42,090 nucleotides of DNA from an uncultured Chloroflexales bacterium. GTDB lineage: Bacteria; Chloroflexota; Chloroflexia; Chloroflexales; Chloroflexaceae. Shown piece by piece: positions 1 through 6,961 of this stretch. Where the stretch lies: assembly GCA_937925925.1 (NCBI GenBank), contig CALANA010000084.1:1-42090 (forward strand). Reading direction: 5' to 3'. Both the position numbers and the translations under genes were made by a program. Under the pieces are notes generated by a model. It did no database searches. It had not been told where the DNA came from and worked only from the letters and a program-made list of their open reading frames with translations. Position 1 is the first letter of the stretch. Each line of letters opens with the position of its first letter.

Positions 1-194
1 ATTCCGCATACTTTGGTCAGTCTTATGCTTGTGCATATGACAACGAGACTTCCCATGGAACGAGATTGGGAGGGGCGAGAGCTTCCGCTGAAATTCCATG
101 GGCAGGGGCCTGCGGCCCCCGCCCCCCGCCGCGACGCAGTCTTGTTGGAGGACGAATGGCAAGCACATGCGGAAGGATCACGTCAAAACGGTAT
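1..194 (+). repeat. Family A palindromic element, copy A1 (left end outside window)
   Basis: The stretch carries the family A landmarks: an ACGACAACGAGAC-like left arm, a GC-rich hairpin core (CAGGGGCCTGCGGCCCC), a right arm with GTTGGAGGACGAATGGCAAG, and the terminal GTCaAAACGGTAT ending at 194. The same arrangement recurs at 2383-2616, 16396-16536 and 31409-31655. The two outer arms are imperfect inverted repeats of each other. The element carries no gene; short ORFs across it are by-products of its palindromic sequence. Confidence 0.75.
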
Positions 195-284
195 CACTCC
201 TGGAAGCAAACACCGGGTGAATGTGCTATACTCAAGGTACACCATCAATTTCTGATGCTGTATAGTCCAGATTGGAATGCTTCC

Positions 285-497
285 ATGGATAAACGAATGG
301 CCCATGTGACACGTACTGGCCGCATTTATCGCTTTCGGATCGGCGATGTTGATTATAGCGCCTTTATCTGGAATGCGGGTAGCTCTTTTTGCGGGCGCGT
401 GGAGGATCATCCGGAGGTACCACAGTGTCGCGGGCGCACAGCTTTGGCCGTACGTACCATGTTGTCTTCGGCTCTCATCGCCTTACAACCGAACTAA
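285..497 (+). CDS. Small hypothetical protein (70 aa)
   Basis: An open frame runs out of repeat A1 to a stop at 497. ATG codons at 255, 285 and 297 are all possible starts. I chose 285 because everything upstream of 194 is repeat-derived. The product contains a basic and aromatic segment (TRTGRIYRFRIGDVDYSAFIW) followed by FCGRVEDHPEVPQCRGRTALAVR with two cysteines. No family is recognised. The gene lies 47 bp upstream of the discoidin-like gene on the same strand and could be cotranscribed with it. No strong Shine-Dalgarno is visible. Its codon usage resembles neighbouring genes more than the repeats, so it is plausibly real but unproven. Confidence 0.45.
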   Translation: MDKRMAHVTRTGRIYRFRIGDVDYSAFIWNAGSSFCGRVEDHPEVPQCRGRTALAVRTMLSSALIALQPN

Positions 498-544
498 CGG
501 TACTGGCGCTTAAGACGGGCTATCCTGAGTGATAAGGAACATAT

Positions 545-1018
545 ATGCGTAAACGAATCATTACCACCGATGCGCCCAACCAGACTTTTGAGCGTGAGCA
601 GTGGATTGACCTGACCCGGACAGCGCTGGCAGAACTGACATCGGAGGATGCCGATCACCCGCTCGAAGCAGCCTTACACGCCGATGATCAGCATGGCTGG
701 CGTGCGGCTGATCCTGGCCCACAGTTGATCCGGTTGCTCTTTGAACAACCGCTCCATCTGCGGCGGGTTCGACTCGTCTTTGACGAGACAGTACAGGCCC
801 GTACCCAGGAGTTCGTCCTGCGCTGGTCAGGCGATGACGGGCAAACCTATCACGAGATCGTGCGCCAGCAATATACTTTTAGCCCCCCCGCTACTACCCG
901 TGAACTTGAAGAGTACCAGGTCGATCTGCCACAGGTGACCGTCCTGGAGCTACACCTCATCCCTGACATACGTGGTGGTCTGGCACACGCGGCGTTGACC
1001 AGTTTGCAGGTGGCATAA
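545..1018 (+). CDS. Discoidin (F5/8 type C)-like carbohydrate-binding domain protein
   Basis: A 157-aa protein without signal peptide or membrane segment, preceded by an AAGGA Shine-Dalgarno 6 nt before the ATG. Its pattern is that of a single jelly-roll sugar-binding domain of the F5/8 type C class: a WIDLTRTALAELTSED start, an HGWRAADPGPQ segment, LLFEQPLHLRRVRLVFDE, then EFVLRWSGDDGQTYHEIVRQQYTFSP and ELEEYQVDLPQVTVLELHLIPD. These domains usually bind carbohydrate or other ligands as appendages of larger enzymes; here the domain stands alone and looks cytoplasmic. The family call is inferred from strand pattern and the conserved L-x-F-x-x-P--RxVRL-F motif; I see no catalytic domain. The ligand is unknown. 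Confidence 0.6.
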   Translation: MRKRIITTDAPNQTFEREQWIDLTRTALAELTSEDADHPLEAALHADDQHGWRAADPGPQLIRLLFEQPLHLRRVRLVFDETVQARTQEFVLRWSGDDGQTYHEIVRQQYTFSPPATTRELEEYQVDLPQVTVLELHLIPDIRGGLAHAALTSLQVA

Positions 1019-1182
1019 GTTCAGTTCGCTTGCAAACTTTTGCTGGTCGTGTCCCGTCACGTGGCCTGGTTTATTGCCGCTACGACCGAAATGTAATATC
1101 GGTACAAGGTGACGTGTAACATTCGGAGGGCTTCTGCTACCGAAGGTGGTATCAAAGTGACTGCGTACCTCTGGTCATATAC

Positions 1183-1326
1183 CAGGATATACGTGGTCGC
1201 GTGTGCCCGGACACCGAAGCGGCGGGTGATGGCCGGACAAAGGCCGCTTGTGCCACCTGTGCTACAGCCCGCGCAGGCGGGCTTCGTGAACGAATAGACG
1301 CGGGTGATCTCACCGCGTAAGTCCTG
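1183..1326. mobile_element. Family C terminal-inverted-repeat element, copy C1
   Basis: The element starts CAGGATATACGTGG and ends CCGCGTAAGTCCTG, which is an imperfect inverted repeat of the start. The sequence TCATATAC lies immediately before (1175-1182) and immediately after (1327-1334), as expected of a target duplication. A second family C end, CAGGACTTACGCGG, follows at 1335-1348 and opens another, truncated copy, so the duplication could also reflect tandem insertion. A CAGGCGGGC hairpin-type core lies inside. No protein is encoded. Confidence 0.6.
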
Positions 1327-1334
1327 TCATATAC

Positions 1335-1470
1335 CAGGACTTACGCGGTTACATGGTCAACTCGTCTTTTCGCCTTCGGCAAAGCACGGGCAGGCATAAG
1401 GGACGGCCCCTACATCTGTGGAGCAGTGATGTAAATCACAAAGTTCGTCCACCTAAATGTGAACAGTTCC
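1335..1470. repeat. Truncated family C end followed by unclassified intergenic sequence
   Basis: CAGGACTTACGCGG at 1335-1348 is a canonical family C terminus, but I cannot find its partner end. Sequence to 1470 includes CGCCTTCGGCAAAG and GGGACGGCCCCTAC, fragments typical of the interior of such elements, and then GTGAACAGTT at 1459-1468, which looks like a leftover right end of family D. No gene is visible. Confidence 0.4.
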
Positions 1471-1478
1471 ATTCACAC

Positions 1479-1622
1479 GTACCTGTTCAGACTCGAGGGA
1501 ACGCGCATAGCTGGGAGCGCGGGCGTCCTGCCCGCCGTCGCACATGCGCAGGCACGCTGCCCGCGCTCCCAGGAGAAACAGGAACGCTGATGTCAGCGCT
1601 TCCCCCAAATGGGAACAGGTAC
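1479..1622. mobile_element. Family D MITE-like element D1 with 8-bp target duplication
   Basis: A 144-bp element has perfect 10-bp terminal inverted repeats, GTACCTGTTC at 1479-1488 and GAACAGGTAC at 1613-1622. It is bounded by a perfect 8-bp direct repeat, ATTCACAC at 1471-1478 and 1623-1630. The interior is a GC-rich hairpin series (GGGAGCGCGGGCGTCCTGCC ... GGCACGCTGCCCGCGCTCCC). There is no coding capacity. It is the best-preserved member of a family with further copies near 13170, 15780, 20375, 23929, 27907 and 39300. Confidence 0.8.
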
Positions 1623-1636
1623 ATTCACACAAAACC

Positions 1637-1666
1637 TTGACGCTCAACGATGGAGCGTGGTATACT
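1637..1666 (+). promoter_or_regulatory. Predicted sigma-70-type promoter upstream of the lacI remnant
   Basis: TTGACG (1637-1642) and TATACT (1661-1666) are separated by 18 bp, close to the housekeeping consensus. It starts just outside the right flank of element D1. The predicted transcript would have a leader of about 110 nt with a long hairpin before the lacI-like start at 1784. Confidence 0.55.
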
Positions 1667-1688
1667 AAAGTTGATTATAAACGAAATA

Positions 1689-1737
1689 GTGTTGATAGCC
1701 AGGTAGCGAAGTTGCTACTTGCCAGGCTCTTCAACAC
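1689..1737 (+). promoter_or_regulatory. Structured 5' leader hairpin of the lacI remnant
   Basis: GTGTTGA (1689-1695) pairs with TCAACAC (1731-1737), AGCC with GGCT, and GGTAGC with GCTACT, giving a 49-nt stem-loop with a short GAAGTT loop. It lies between the predicted promoter and the start codon. No known riboswitch class is recognised. It could be an attenuator, an mRNA-stability element, or a remnant of a palindromic repeat. Confidence 0.4.
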
Positions 1738-1783
1738 GTTCTGTAGATCGGTCGTAATGTTTGGAACGTAGTTCAGAGGGTCG

Positions 1784-2377
1784 ATGAATGCTCCTATACG
1801 CGATGTTGCGCAACAGGCCGGTGTTGGCCTGGAAACCGTTTCATGGGTTCTAAATAATAATCCGCTGGAAAGCGCTGCTACCCGGCAACGCATGCTGGAT
1901 GTGATCGCCAAACTATGCTATAGTCCCAGCACAGTCGTCTGGCGTCTCTCGCCTGGTAAAACCCTGACTATTGCCACCATTGTACCCTTCTTCACCTGGC
2001 CCTCAGTCATTAAGCCCTTGCGCGGTATCGAGGCAACCCTTACCGACATAAGCACCATAAAGCGCACCACCTGGCTCACGAACTGCTGGCCCTGGATATA
2101 TTGCCGACCACTATTTTTGCTGCTAGCGATACTCAGGCCCTGGATGTGTCAGAAGCTGTACGTGACCAGGGCGTGTGTGTGCCGGAAGATCTATCGGTGC
2201 CAGGCTATGACGATTTTGAAATCGCCGCATATCTGGGATTGACCACTATCTGCCAGCCGTTATGTGAGACGGGTGCCTGTGGTGTTAGAGCGCCTGGCAA
2301 ACCCGGATATTTCGCCAGCCTATGAATGTTTACCCATTGAACGTATCCCGTGGTACCACCAGTGTCCCGCTGGATAG
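1784..2377 (+). pseudogene. Decayed LacI-family transcription regulator
   Basis: The first frame gives a typical LacI/GalR N-terminus: IRDVAQQAGVGLETVSWVLN is the helix-turn-helix, followed by the hinge and the start of the sugar-binding domain (TIATIVPFFTWPSVIKPLRGIEATLTD). The normally conserved Arg of TVSRVLN is Trp. The match stops near 2050 and resumes in another frame with HELLALDILPTTIFAASDTQ, ALDVSEAVRDQGVCVPEDLS and VPGYDDFEIAAYLGLTTICQ, the C-terminal part of the family. A third frame from about 2280 gives LERLANPDISPAYECLPIER and a stop at 2377. About 110-120 residues of the sugar-binding domain are missing and at least two frameshifts are present, so no functional repressor can be made. 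Its position before a sugar ABC operon suggests it was once that operon's regulator. A family A element begins 6 bp after the end. Confidence 0.8.
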
Positions 2378-2382
2378 GTTTT

Positions 2383-2616
2383 ATACGAATTTGACTTTGA
2401 CCTTCTGCATCCTTTGGGCAGTCTTACGCTTGCTCATACGACAACGAGACTTCCCCTGGAACGAGCTGTCGCGGGGCGGAGCGGCGTTGCATGCAACGCC
2501 GCTCCACCGACATCCACACATGGGCGGGGGCCGCAGGCCCCGCACCCCCGCCGCGACGCAGTCTCGTGGGAGGACGAATGGCCAGCACATGCGGAATATT
2601 CAAGTCGAAACGGTAT
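2383..2616 (+). repeat. Family A palindromic element, copy A2
   Basis: The element runs from ATACGAATTTGAC (2383) to GTCGAAACGGTAT (2616), imperfect inverted termini. The arms continue the symmetry: CTTCTGCAT...ACGACAACGAGAC on the left mirrors GTCTCGTGGGAGGACGAATG...GCGGAATATT on the right. Nested hairpins occur in the core (GGCGTTGCATGCAACGCC and GGGGGCCGCAGGCCCC). No gene is encoded. Confidence 0.75.
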
Positions 2617-2620
2617 TAGA

Positions 2621-2747
2621 AGCTGTCTGAAAAGAGGAGTGTGAGGGACAAAGTCCCTCACGATCTTCCTTACCCGCCGTGCAGCGGTGGGTAGAAACAG
2701 GCTTTTTGGAAGCGCAGCCCTCCAGAAAGCTCCTTTTTAGACAGGCT
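2621..2747. mobile_element. Small IS-end-like element abutting A2
   Basis: AGCTGTCTGAAAAG at 2621-2634 is an imperfect inverted repeat of CTTTTTAGACAGGCT at 2733-2747. Such ends resemble the termini of IS5/IS1182-like insertion sequences. The 127-bp interior has no transposase but contains a perfect hairpin, GTGAGGGAC/GTCCCTCAC (2641-2661), and a second one around TACCCGCC...GGTGGGTA. It is therefore probably a deletion derivative (MITE) of an insertion sequence. Confidence 0.55.
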
Positions 2748-2804
2748 CGTAGCTAATCCTGGTTGCCTGTTAAGGAGGTGGTTCGCAACAATCAGAAACA
2801 GATA

Positions 2805-2858
2805 TTGACTTATAACAAGACGTACATCTTGTTCTTCTGGCGTGACTCTTGCTAATAC
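2805..2858 (+). promoter_or_regulatory. Putative promoter and operator of the sugar ABC operon
   Basis: A 20-bp near-palindrome, AACAAGACGTACATCTTGTT (2814-2833), symmetrical at 18 of 20 positions, lies about 80 bp before the receptor gene. It overlaps possible -35 sequences (TTGACT at 2805, TTGTTC at 2829), with TAATAC at 2853-2858 as a possible -10. This geometry suits repression by a dimeric regulator of LacI type. The promoter elements are weak; the palindrome is the better-supported part. Confidence 0.45.
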
Positions 2859-2914
2859 ACATATTCAAGCATGTAGTGTAGCATGCGTATCTTGTAACGA
2901 TGGAGGTTACTCAC

Positions 2915-4318
2915 ATGTCTCGCAAAACCCCGATCTTTCTGATCCTCTTGATGTTGTTTAGCTTAGTGCTGGCGGCCTGTGTTAATGGGGCCGAACCCAC
3001 TGCACCGGGTGACGAACCAGCACCAACCACAGACGAAGTTGCCGAAGTTGAAGGCGATGGAGATGCAGAAGAACTGGTGGAGGTTTCCGCCCCCCCGCCG
3101 CCTGTGCCCAATGCAGAAGCTGCCAGCGCCTATAGTGGTGCCCAGATTCGCTACTATGGTGACTCGGTTGGATTGGGCGCGCAAATCGATGACTTGCTGG
3201 CTGAACAATTTAGTGCCGATACCGGTATTCAGGTCACAGTCATTCGCAAGCCCCAGGATGCAACCGAAAACTATGCCACCTATCAGCGCTTTTTCCAGGC
3301 CCGTTCGGGTGATGTGGATGTGATGATGCTGGATGTGATCTGGCCGGCGGCGTTCGCCCCGCACCTGGTTGACCTGGCCCCTGAACTGGGTGAGGCGGCC
3401 CAGGCCCATTTTGAGACGATTGTTGAGAATAACACGGTTGATGGGCGGTTGATTGCGATGCCCTGGTTTGGGGACTTTGGCATGCTCTATTATCGCACCG
3501 ACCTGTTGGAGAAGTATGGCTTTGCTGGCCCACCGGCCACCTGGCAAGAACTGACCGAAATGGCGCAGACGATCCAGGATGGCGAGCGCAATGATGGGAA
3601 TGCCCAGTTTGTCGGCTTTGTCTGGCAGGGCGCAGCCTACGAAGGGCTAACGTGCAACGCGCTGGAGTGGGTGGCATCAAATGGTGGTGGGCGCTTTATT
3701 GATGGTGACCAGGTTACCATTATGAATCCCGAAGCTATCGCCACGCTGGAGCTGGCGCAGAGTTGGGTCGGCACGATCTCTCCGCAGGGTGTGACTGGCT
3801 ACCGTGAAGAAGATGCGCGCCAGGCGTTCCAGGGCGGCAATGCGGCCTTTATGCGAAACTGGCCCTATGCCTATGCGGCCGGGCGTCAGGATGATTCGCC
3901 GATTCGCGATGTGTTTGCTGTTGCACCGCTGCCAAGTGCCGAGGGGCAGGAACGTGTTGGCACCGTTGGTGGCTGGCAACTCGGCGTTTCGGCTTATTCG
4001 CAGAACCAGGAAGCGGCCATCGAGTTTGTGCGTTACATGACCAGTCCCGAAGTACAGACCTGGCGCGCTAGCGTTGGTTCGTATGTGCCGACGATTGTGG
4101 ATATTTCCGATGATCCGGCAGTGTTAGAGGCCATACCCTTCCTGGAGCAATTCCAGGATGTCGTCCGTGTCACACGCCCCTCGTCTGAGACCGGTGCGAA
4201 CTACAATGAGGCATCAACTGCCATTTTCCAAAGTGTCAACCGTATTCTGCTCGGTGGAAACGTAGAGCAGACCCTGGGTCAGGCTGAGCAACGATTGCAG
4301 GGATTGCTTATCCAATAA
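2915..4318 (+). CDS. Carbohydrate ABC transporter substrate-binding lipoprotein
   Basis: This is an extracytoplasmic receptor of the MalE/UgpB (solute-binding family 1) type that delivers a sugar or oligosaccharide to the permeases encoded downstream. I chose ATG 2915 over the in-frame ATG 2900 because GGAGG lies 8 nt before 2915. The 467-aa product begins with a lipoprotein signal, a hydrophobic core then VLAAC, lipidated Cys at residue 22. An acidic Pro-rich linker (GDEPAPTTDEVAEVEGDGDA) precedes the binding domain at about residue 70. Family hallmarks include FSADTGIQVTVIRKP, DVDVMMLDVIWPAAFAPHL, GMLYYRTDLLEKYGFAGPPA and GGWQLGVSAYSQNQEAAIEF. The substrate cannot be read from sequence. A family C element separates it from the permease genes. 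Confidence 0.9.
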   Translation: MSRKTPIFLILLMLFSLVLAACVNGAEPTAPGDEPAPTTDEVAEVEGDGDAEELVEVSAPPPPVPNAEAASAYSGAQIRYYGDSVGLGAQIDDLLAEQFSADTGIQVTVIRKPQDATENYATYQRFFQARSGDVDVMMLDVIWPAAFAPHLVDLAPELGEAAQAHFETIVENNTVDGRLIAMPWFGDFGMLYYRTDLLEKYGFAGPPATWQELTEMAQTIQDGERNDGNAQFVGFVWQGAAYEGLTCNALEWVASNGGGRFIDGDQVTIMNPEAIATLELAQSWVGTISPQGVTGYREEDARQAFQGGNAAFMRNWPYAYAAGRQDDSPIRDVFAVAPLPSAEGQERVGTVGGWQLGVSAYSQNQEAAIEFVRYMTSPEVQTWRASVGSYVPTIVDISDDPAVLEAIPFLEQFQDVVRVTRPSSETGANYNEASTAIFQSVNRILLGGNVEQTLGQAEQRLQGLLIQ

Positions 4319-4321
4319 TCT

Positions 4322-4445
4322 CAGGAGTTACGCGGTGGAATGGCCTGCTTGCCTTTGCGCCGGAGTTTACCCCTTCGACGACGCTCAGAGCTTGCCCTGA
4401 GCGCAGTCGAAGGGACGGGGTGTTCACGCGACCGCGTACGTCCTG
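4322..4445 (+). repeat. Family C element C3 inside the sugar ABC operon
   Basis: The element starts CAGGAGTTACGCGG (4322) and ends CCGCGTACGTCCTG (4445), inverted ends typical of family C. Inside is a hairpin, TTCGACGACGCTCAGAGC...GCGCAGTCGAA. It sits 3 bp after the receptor stop codon and about 140 bp before the first permease. It therefore lies within the transcript if the three genes are one operon. No clear target duplication is visible for this copy. Confidence 0.7.
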
Positions 4446-4584
4446 ATGGCTTATTCTCTGTGTTTCTGTGGTGGATTGAGAAGAAGGGGAATGGAGAGCA
4501 TAGTGACGTGATAGGTAAAAAATAGTTGATAATGACTGAAGCAGTGCTGGCTCACTGCCCGGTCATAATCTGAGGAGGTGTTCG

Positions 4585-5523
4585 ATGAGCCAGCAAGTTG
4601 CAGGTAGTAAAGCAATAGCACGGGTAACGACACCGGCGCGGAATGCGCTGACCCAGAGTCAAGAGCGACTGGCATGGATCTTTCTCGCGCCTACGCTGGC
4701 CGTCGTTGCATTTGTCGCCGTTTATCCACTTATTCAAACCATATGGCTCAGTCTGACCAATGCGCGCCTGGGCAGTGTGCAGCCCGCTGCGTTTGTAGGT
4801 CTGCATAACTATCGAATGTTGTTTCAAGACATCTTTTTCCGCGATGCAGTCTGGATCACCGTGATCTTTACGTTTATCACGGTATTCTTCGAGTTCGTGC
4901 TGGGACTGATCATTGCGCTGGTGATTAACTCAAACTTCAAGGGACGCGGACCAATGCGGGCTGCTATGCTGATTCCCTGGGCGATTCCGACCGTTATCTC
5001 GGCTCAGATGTGGAAGTGGATGTATAACGATATTTTCGGCGTGTTCAATGATCTGCTGGTTACACGGCTCGGTATTCTGGAGCGCCCGCTGGCGTTTGTG
5101 GCTGCGAATCAGACGCTGGCGTTATTCTCGATTGCAGCCGTGGATATCTGGAAAACCACGCCCTTTATTGCACTGTTGTTGCTGGCTGGATTGCAGGTTA
5201 TTCCTGGCGATATTTATGAGGCAGCCGATGTGGATGGGGCCAACAAGATCCAGCAGTTCTTCTCAATAACCTTGCCCCTGCTGCGCCCGGCGATTCTGGT
5301 AGCATTGATCTTCCGTACACTTGACTCCTTGCGTGTTTTTGACGTGTTCTATGTTATGTTTGGCGCACGCCCAGATATGCAAACAATGGCGGTCTATGCC
5401 CAACAATATTTAGTAAATTTTTCAAATCTGGGCTATGGCTCTGCGATCTGTGTGGTTATATTCCTGATTATTGCGATTTTTGTGGGTGTGTATGTGAATG
5501 TATTCAAAGTAGAGGAGGCCTAA
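4585..5523 (+). CDS. Carbohydrate ABC transporter permease, MalF/UgpA type
   Basis: One half of the inner-membrane channel of the sugar importer. The 312-aa protein has an N-terminal cytoplasmic stretch, then about six membrane helices starting at ERLAWIFLAPTLAVVAFVAV. The EAA loop that docks on the transport ATPase is clear near residues 211-235 (EAADVDGANKIQQFFSITLP). The start has a strong GAGGAGG Shine-Dalgarno 8 nt upstream. The partner permease begins 1 bp after this stop codon, so the two are translationally coupled. No ATPase gene follows, so a shared MsmX/MalK/UgpC-type ATPase elsewhere in the genome must energise the system (inference). Substrate class by family is sugar or glycerol-phosphate-like. 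Confidence 0.92.
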   Translation: MSQQVAGSKAIARVTTPARNALTQSQERLAWIFLAPTLAVVAFVAVYPLIQTIWLSLTNARLGSVQPAAFVGLHNYRMLFQDIFFRDAVWITVIFTFITVFFEFVLGLIIALVINSNFKGRGPMRAAMLIPWAIPTVISAQMWKWMYNDIFGVFNDLLVTRLGILERPLAFVAANQTLALFSIAAVDIWKTTPFIALLLLAGLQVIPGDIYEAADVDGANKIQQFFSITLPLLRPAILVALIFRTLDSLRVFDVFYVMFGARPDMQTMAVYAQQYLVNFSNLGYGSAICVVIFLIIAIFVGVYVNVFKVEEA

Positions 5524-5524
5524 G

Positions 5525-6379
5525 ATGACGAGGAGTCCGGCAAGATACTGGATTGGCCGTATTCTTTTTTACCTTATGGTACTGCTTATTCTGATCTATA
5601 CAATTTTTCCCTTCTATTGGGCGATTGTCTCCTCGATCAAACCCAATAGTGAGTTGTTTTCAACGCCGGTTAGTTACTGGCCGAATAATCCAACGCTGCA
5701 GCACTACCAGGAGGTTTTTCGCAATGCTGATTTTATGATCGCGCTGCTGAACAGCGTGATCGTGGCATTTAGCGTCACCGCGCTCTCGCTGATCGTTGGA
5801 GCGCTGGCGGCGTATGCCCTGGGGCGACTGCGTTTCACCGGGCGTCCGGTGGTGCTATATACCATCCTGGCAATGACCATGTTCCCGCAGATCGCCGTGC
5901 TGGGTGGCCTGTTCCAGATGATCAACACCTTTGGTCTCTACAATCGGCTGTCGGGATTGATTTTGACCTATCTGATCTTTACACTGCCCTTTACGGTCTG
6001 GGTGCTGACCAATTTTTTCAAAGCCATGCCGCGTGATCTGGAAGAAGCGGCATATGTGGATGGGGCCACGCCGGCACAGACGTTCTACAAGGTTTTGCTG
6101 CCGCTGGCAATGCCTGGTCTGGTGACCACTGGTTTGCTGGCGTTTATCGCGGCCTGGAACGAGTTTCTGTTTGCGCTGTCGTTCACGCAAACTCCCGACC
6201 AGCGCACAGTGCCAGTGGCGATCTTTGCCTTTCAGCCGCAGACAACCGGTGGTTTTGAGATTCCCTGGGGGCCAATGATGGCCGCCACTGTAGTGGTGAC
6301 GGTACCGCTCATCATCCTAACGCTGATCTTCCAGCGCCGTATCCTGGCCGGTCTGACGGCAGGTGCGGTGAAGGGGTGA
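5525..6379 (+). CDS. Carbohydrate ABC transporter permease, MalG/UgpE type
   Basis: The second channel subunit, 284 aa, pairs with the preceding MalF-type permease. About six membrane helices are visible, beginning with GRILFYLMVLLILIYTIFPF. The characteristic periplasmic loop KPNSELFSTPVSYWPNNPTL follows the first helix. The EAA loop lies near residues 173-198 (EEAAYVDGATPAQTFYKVLL), directly before a C-terminal pair of helices. GAGGAGG lies 8 nt before the ATG, inside the end of the upstream gene. The operon ends here; a long perfect hairpin follows within 20 bp. Family membership is secure; the transported sugar is not known. Confidence 0.92.
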   Translation: MTRSPARYWIGRILFYLMVLLILIYTIFPFYWAIVSSIKPNSELFSTPVSYWPNNPTLQHYQEVFRNADFMIALLNSVIVAFSVTALSLIVGALAAYALGRLRFTGRPVVLYTILAMTMFPQIAVLGGLFQMINTFGLYNRLSGLILTYLIFTLPFTVWVLTNFFKAMPRDLEEAAYVDGATPAQTFYKVLLPLAMPGLVTTGLLAFIAAWNEFLFALSFTQTPDQRTVPVAIFAFQPQTTGGFEIPWGPMMAATVVVTVPLIILTLIFQRRILAGLTAGAVKG

Positions 6380-6396
6380 GGCATCCGTTCCCATAG

Positions 6397-6432
6397 AAAG
6401 GGAGTGCGGAACCATGCTTCCGCACTCCCTTT
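6397..6432. terminator. Perfect hairpin terminator after the ABC operon
   Basis: AAAGGGAGTGCGGAA (6397-6411) and TTCCGCACTCCCTTT (6418-6432) form a perfect 15-bp stem with a 6-nt CCATGC loop, flanked by A and T runs so that it can work in both directions. A related smaller hairpin, TGCGGAAGC/GCTTCCGCA at 6476-6496, faces it next to the DUF302 remnant. The shared GTGCGGAA...TTCCGCAC core suggests both belong to a repeated hairpin family. Confidence 0.7.
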
Positions 6433-6496
6433 GTGGAAAGGCTCCTCAAAAGATGAAGCATCATCACGTATGGAATGCGGAAGCCATGCTTCCGCA

Positions 6497-6818
6497 CTAC
6501 GCCTGTGCTAGTGCCGCAATCACCCGCGCCAATCTTGTGTGCGCGTCTGCTATGGGCGACTGGAGTGCTGTATTGCCACTCAGTGTCACCAATACCTGCG
6601 GATCCAGAATCGAAACCACAGTACCGGTGTCATCTTCATACACAATCACGTTGCAGGGCAGCAGCAAACCAATTTCTGGTTCCGTTGTGAGCGCCTGATG
6701 AGCGACTGGCGCATTGCAGGCTCCCAGAATGGCATCGCGTCGAAAGTCAACGTTGAGTTTTTTCTTCCTGGAGTGCGGTTGTGACCCTCTCCAATGCCTG
6801 CGCATACGGCAGATTCAT
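6497..6818 (-). pseudogene. DUF302 family protein remnant
   Basis: The minus strand encodes a recognisable DUF302 C-terminal half: LNVDFRRDAILGACNAPVAH, QALTTEPEIGLLLPCNVIVY, then EDDTGTVVSILDPQVLV. Upstream, in a different frame, ATG at 6818 opens MNLPYAQALERVTTALQEEK, the typical DUF302 N-terminus. Between the two, roughly 15-20 residues that usually read like GFGVLTEIDV are missing and the frame shifts. The gene is therefore an internally deleted pseudogene unless a 102-aa product from an internal start (6805) retains a role. DUF302 proteins are small and of unknown function. The 3' end abuts a hairpin at 6476-6496. Confidence 0.75.
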
Positions 6819-6863
6819 ATGGGTACGCAGGGCTATAGCAATCCTACATCAGTTGTGAAGAAC

Positions 6864-6926
6864 CGGAGTCCAGGCTTGAGCCTGGGCAGCGTTCCGTCGA
6901 GGCTTGACCCTGGACTCCAGGTTACA
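6864..6926. repeat. Family E repeat (GTCCAGGCTTGA units)
   Basis: The sequence CGGAGTCCAGGCTTGAGCCT...GTCGAGGCTTGACCCTGGAC contains two half-units of a hairpin-prone repeat. It recurs at 13556-13617, 22593-22646 and about 34340, and as a tandem array at 41250-41586. No gene is present. Confidence 0.55.
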
Positions 6927-6961
6927 ATTGCAATAGGCTTGCTATATATCCTCTAATGGTA

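Noticed and set aside
2963-3547. 194-codon minus-strand frame
   Set aside because: Antisense to the substrate-binding protein gene.
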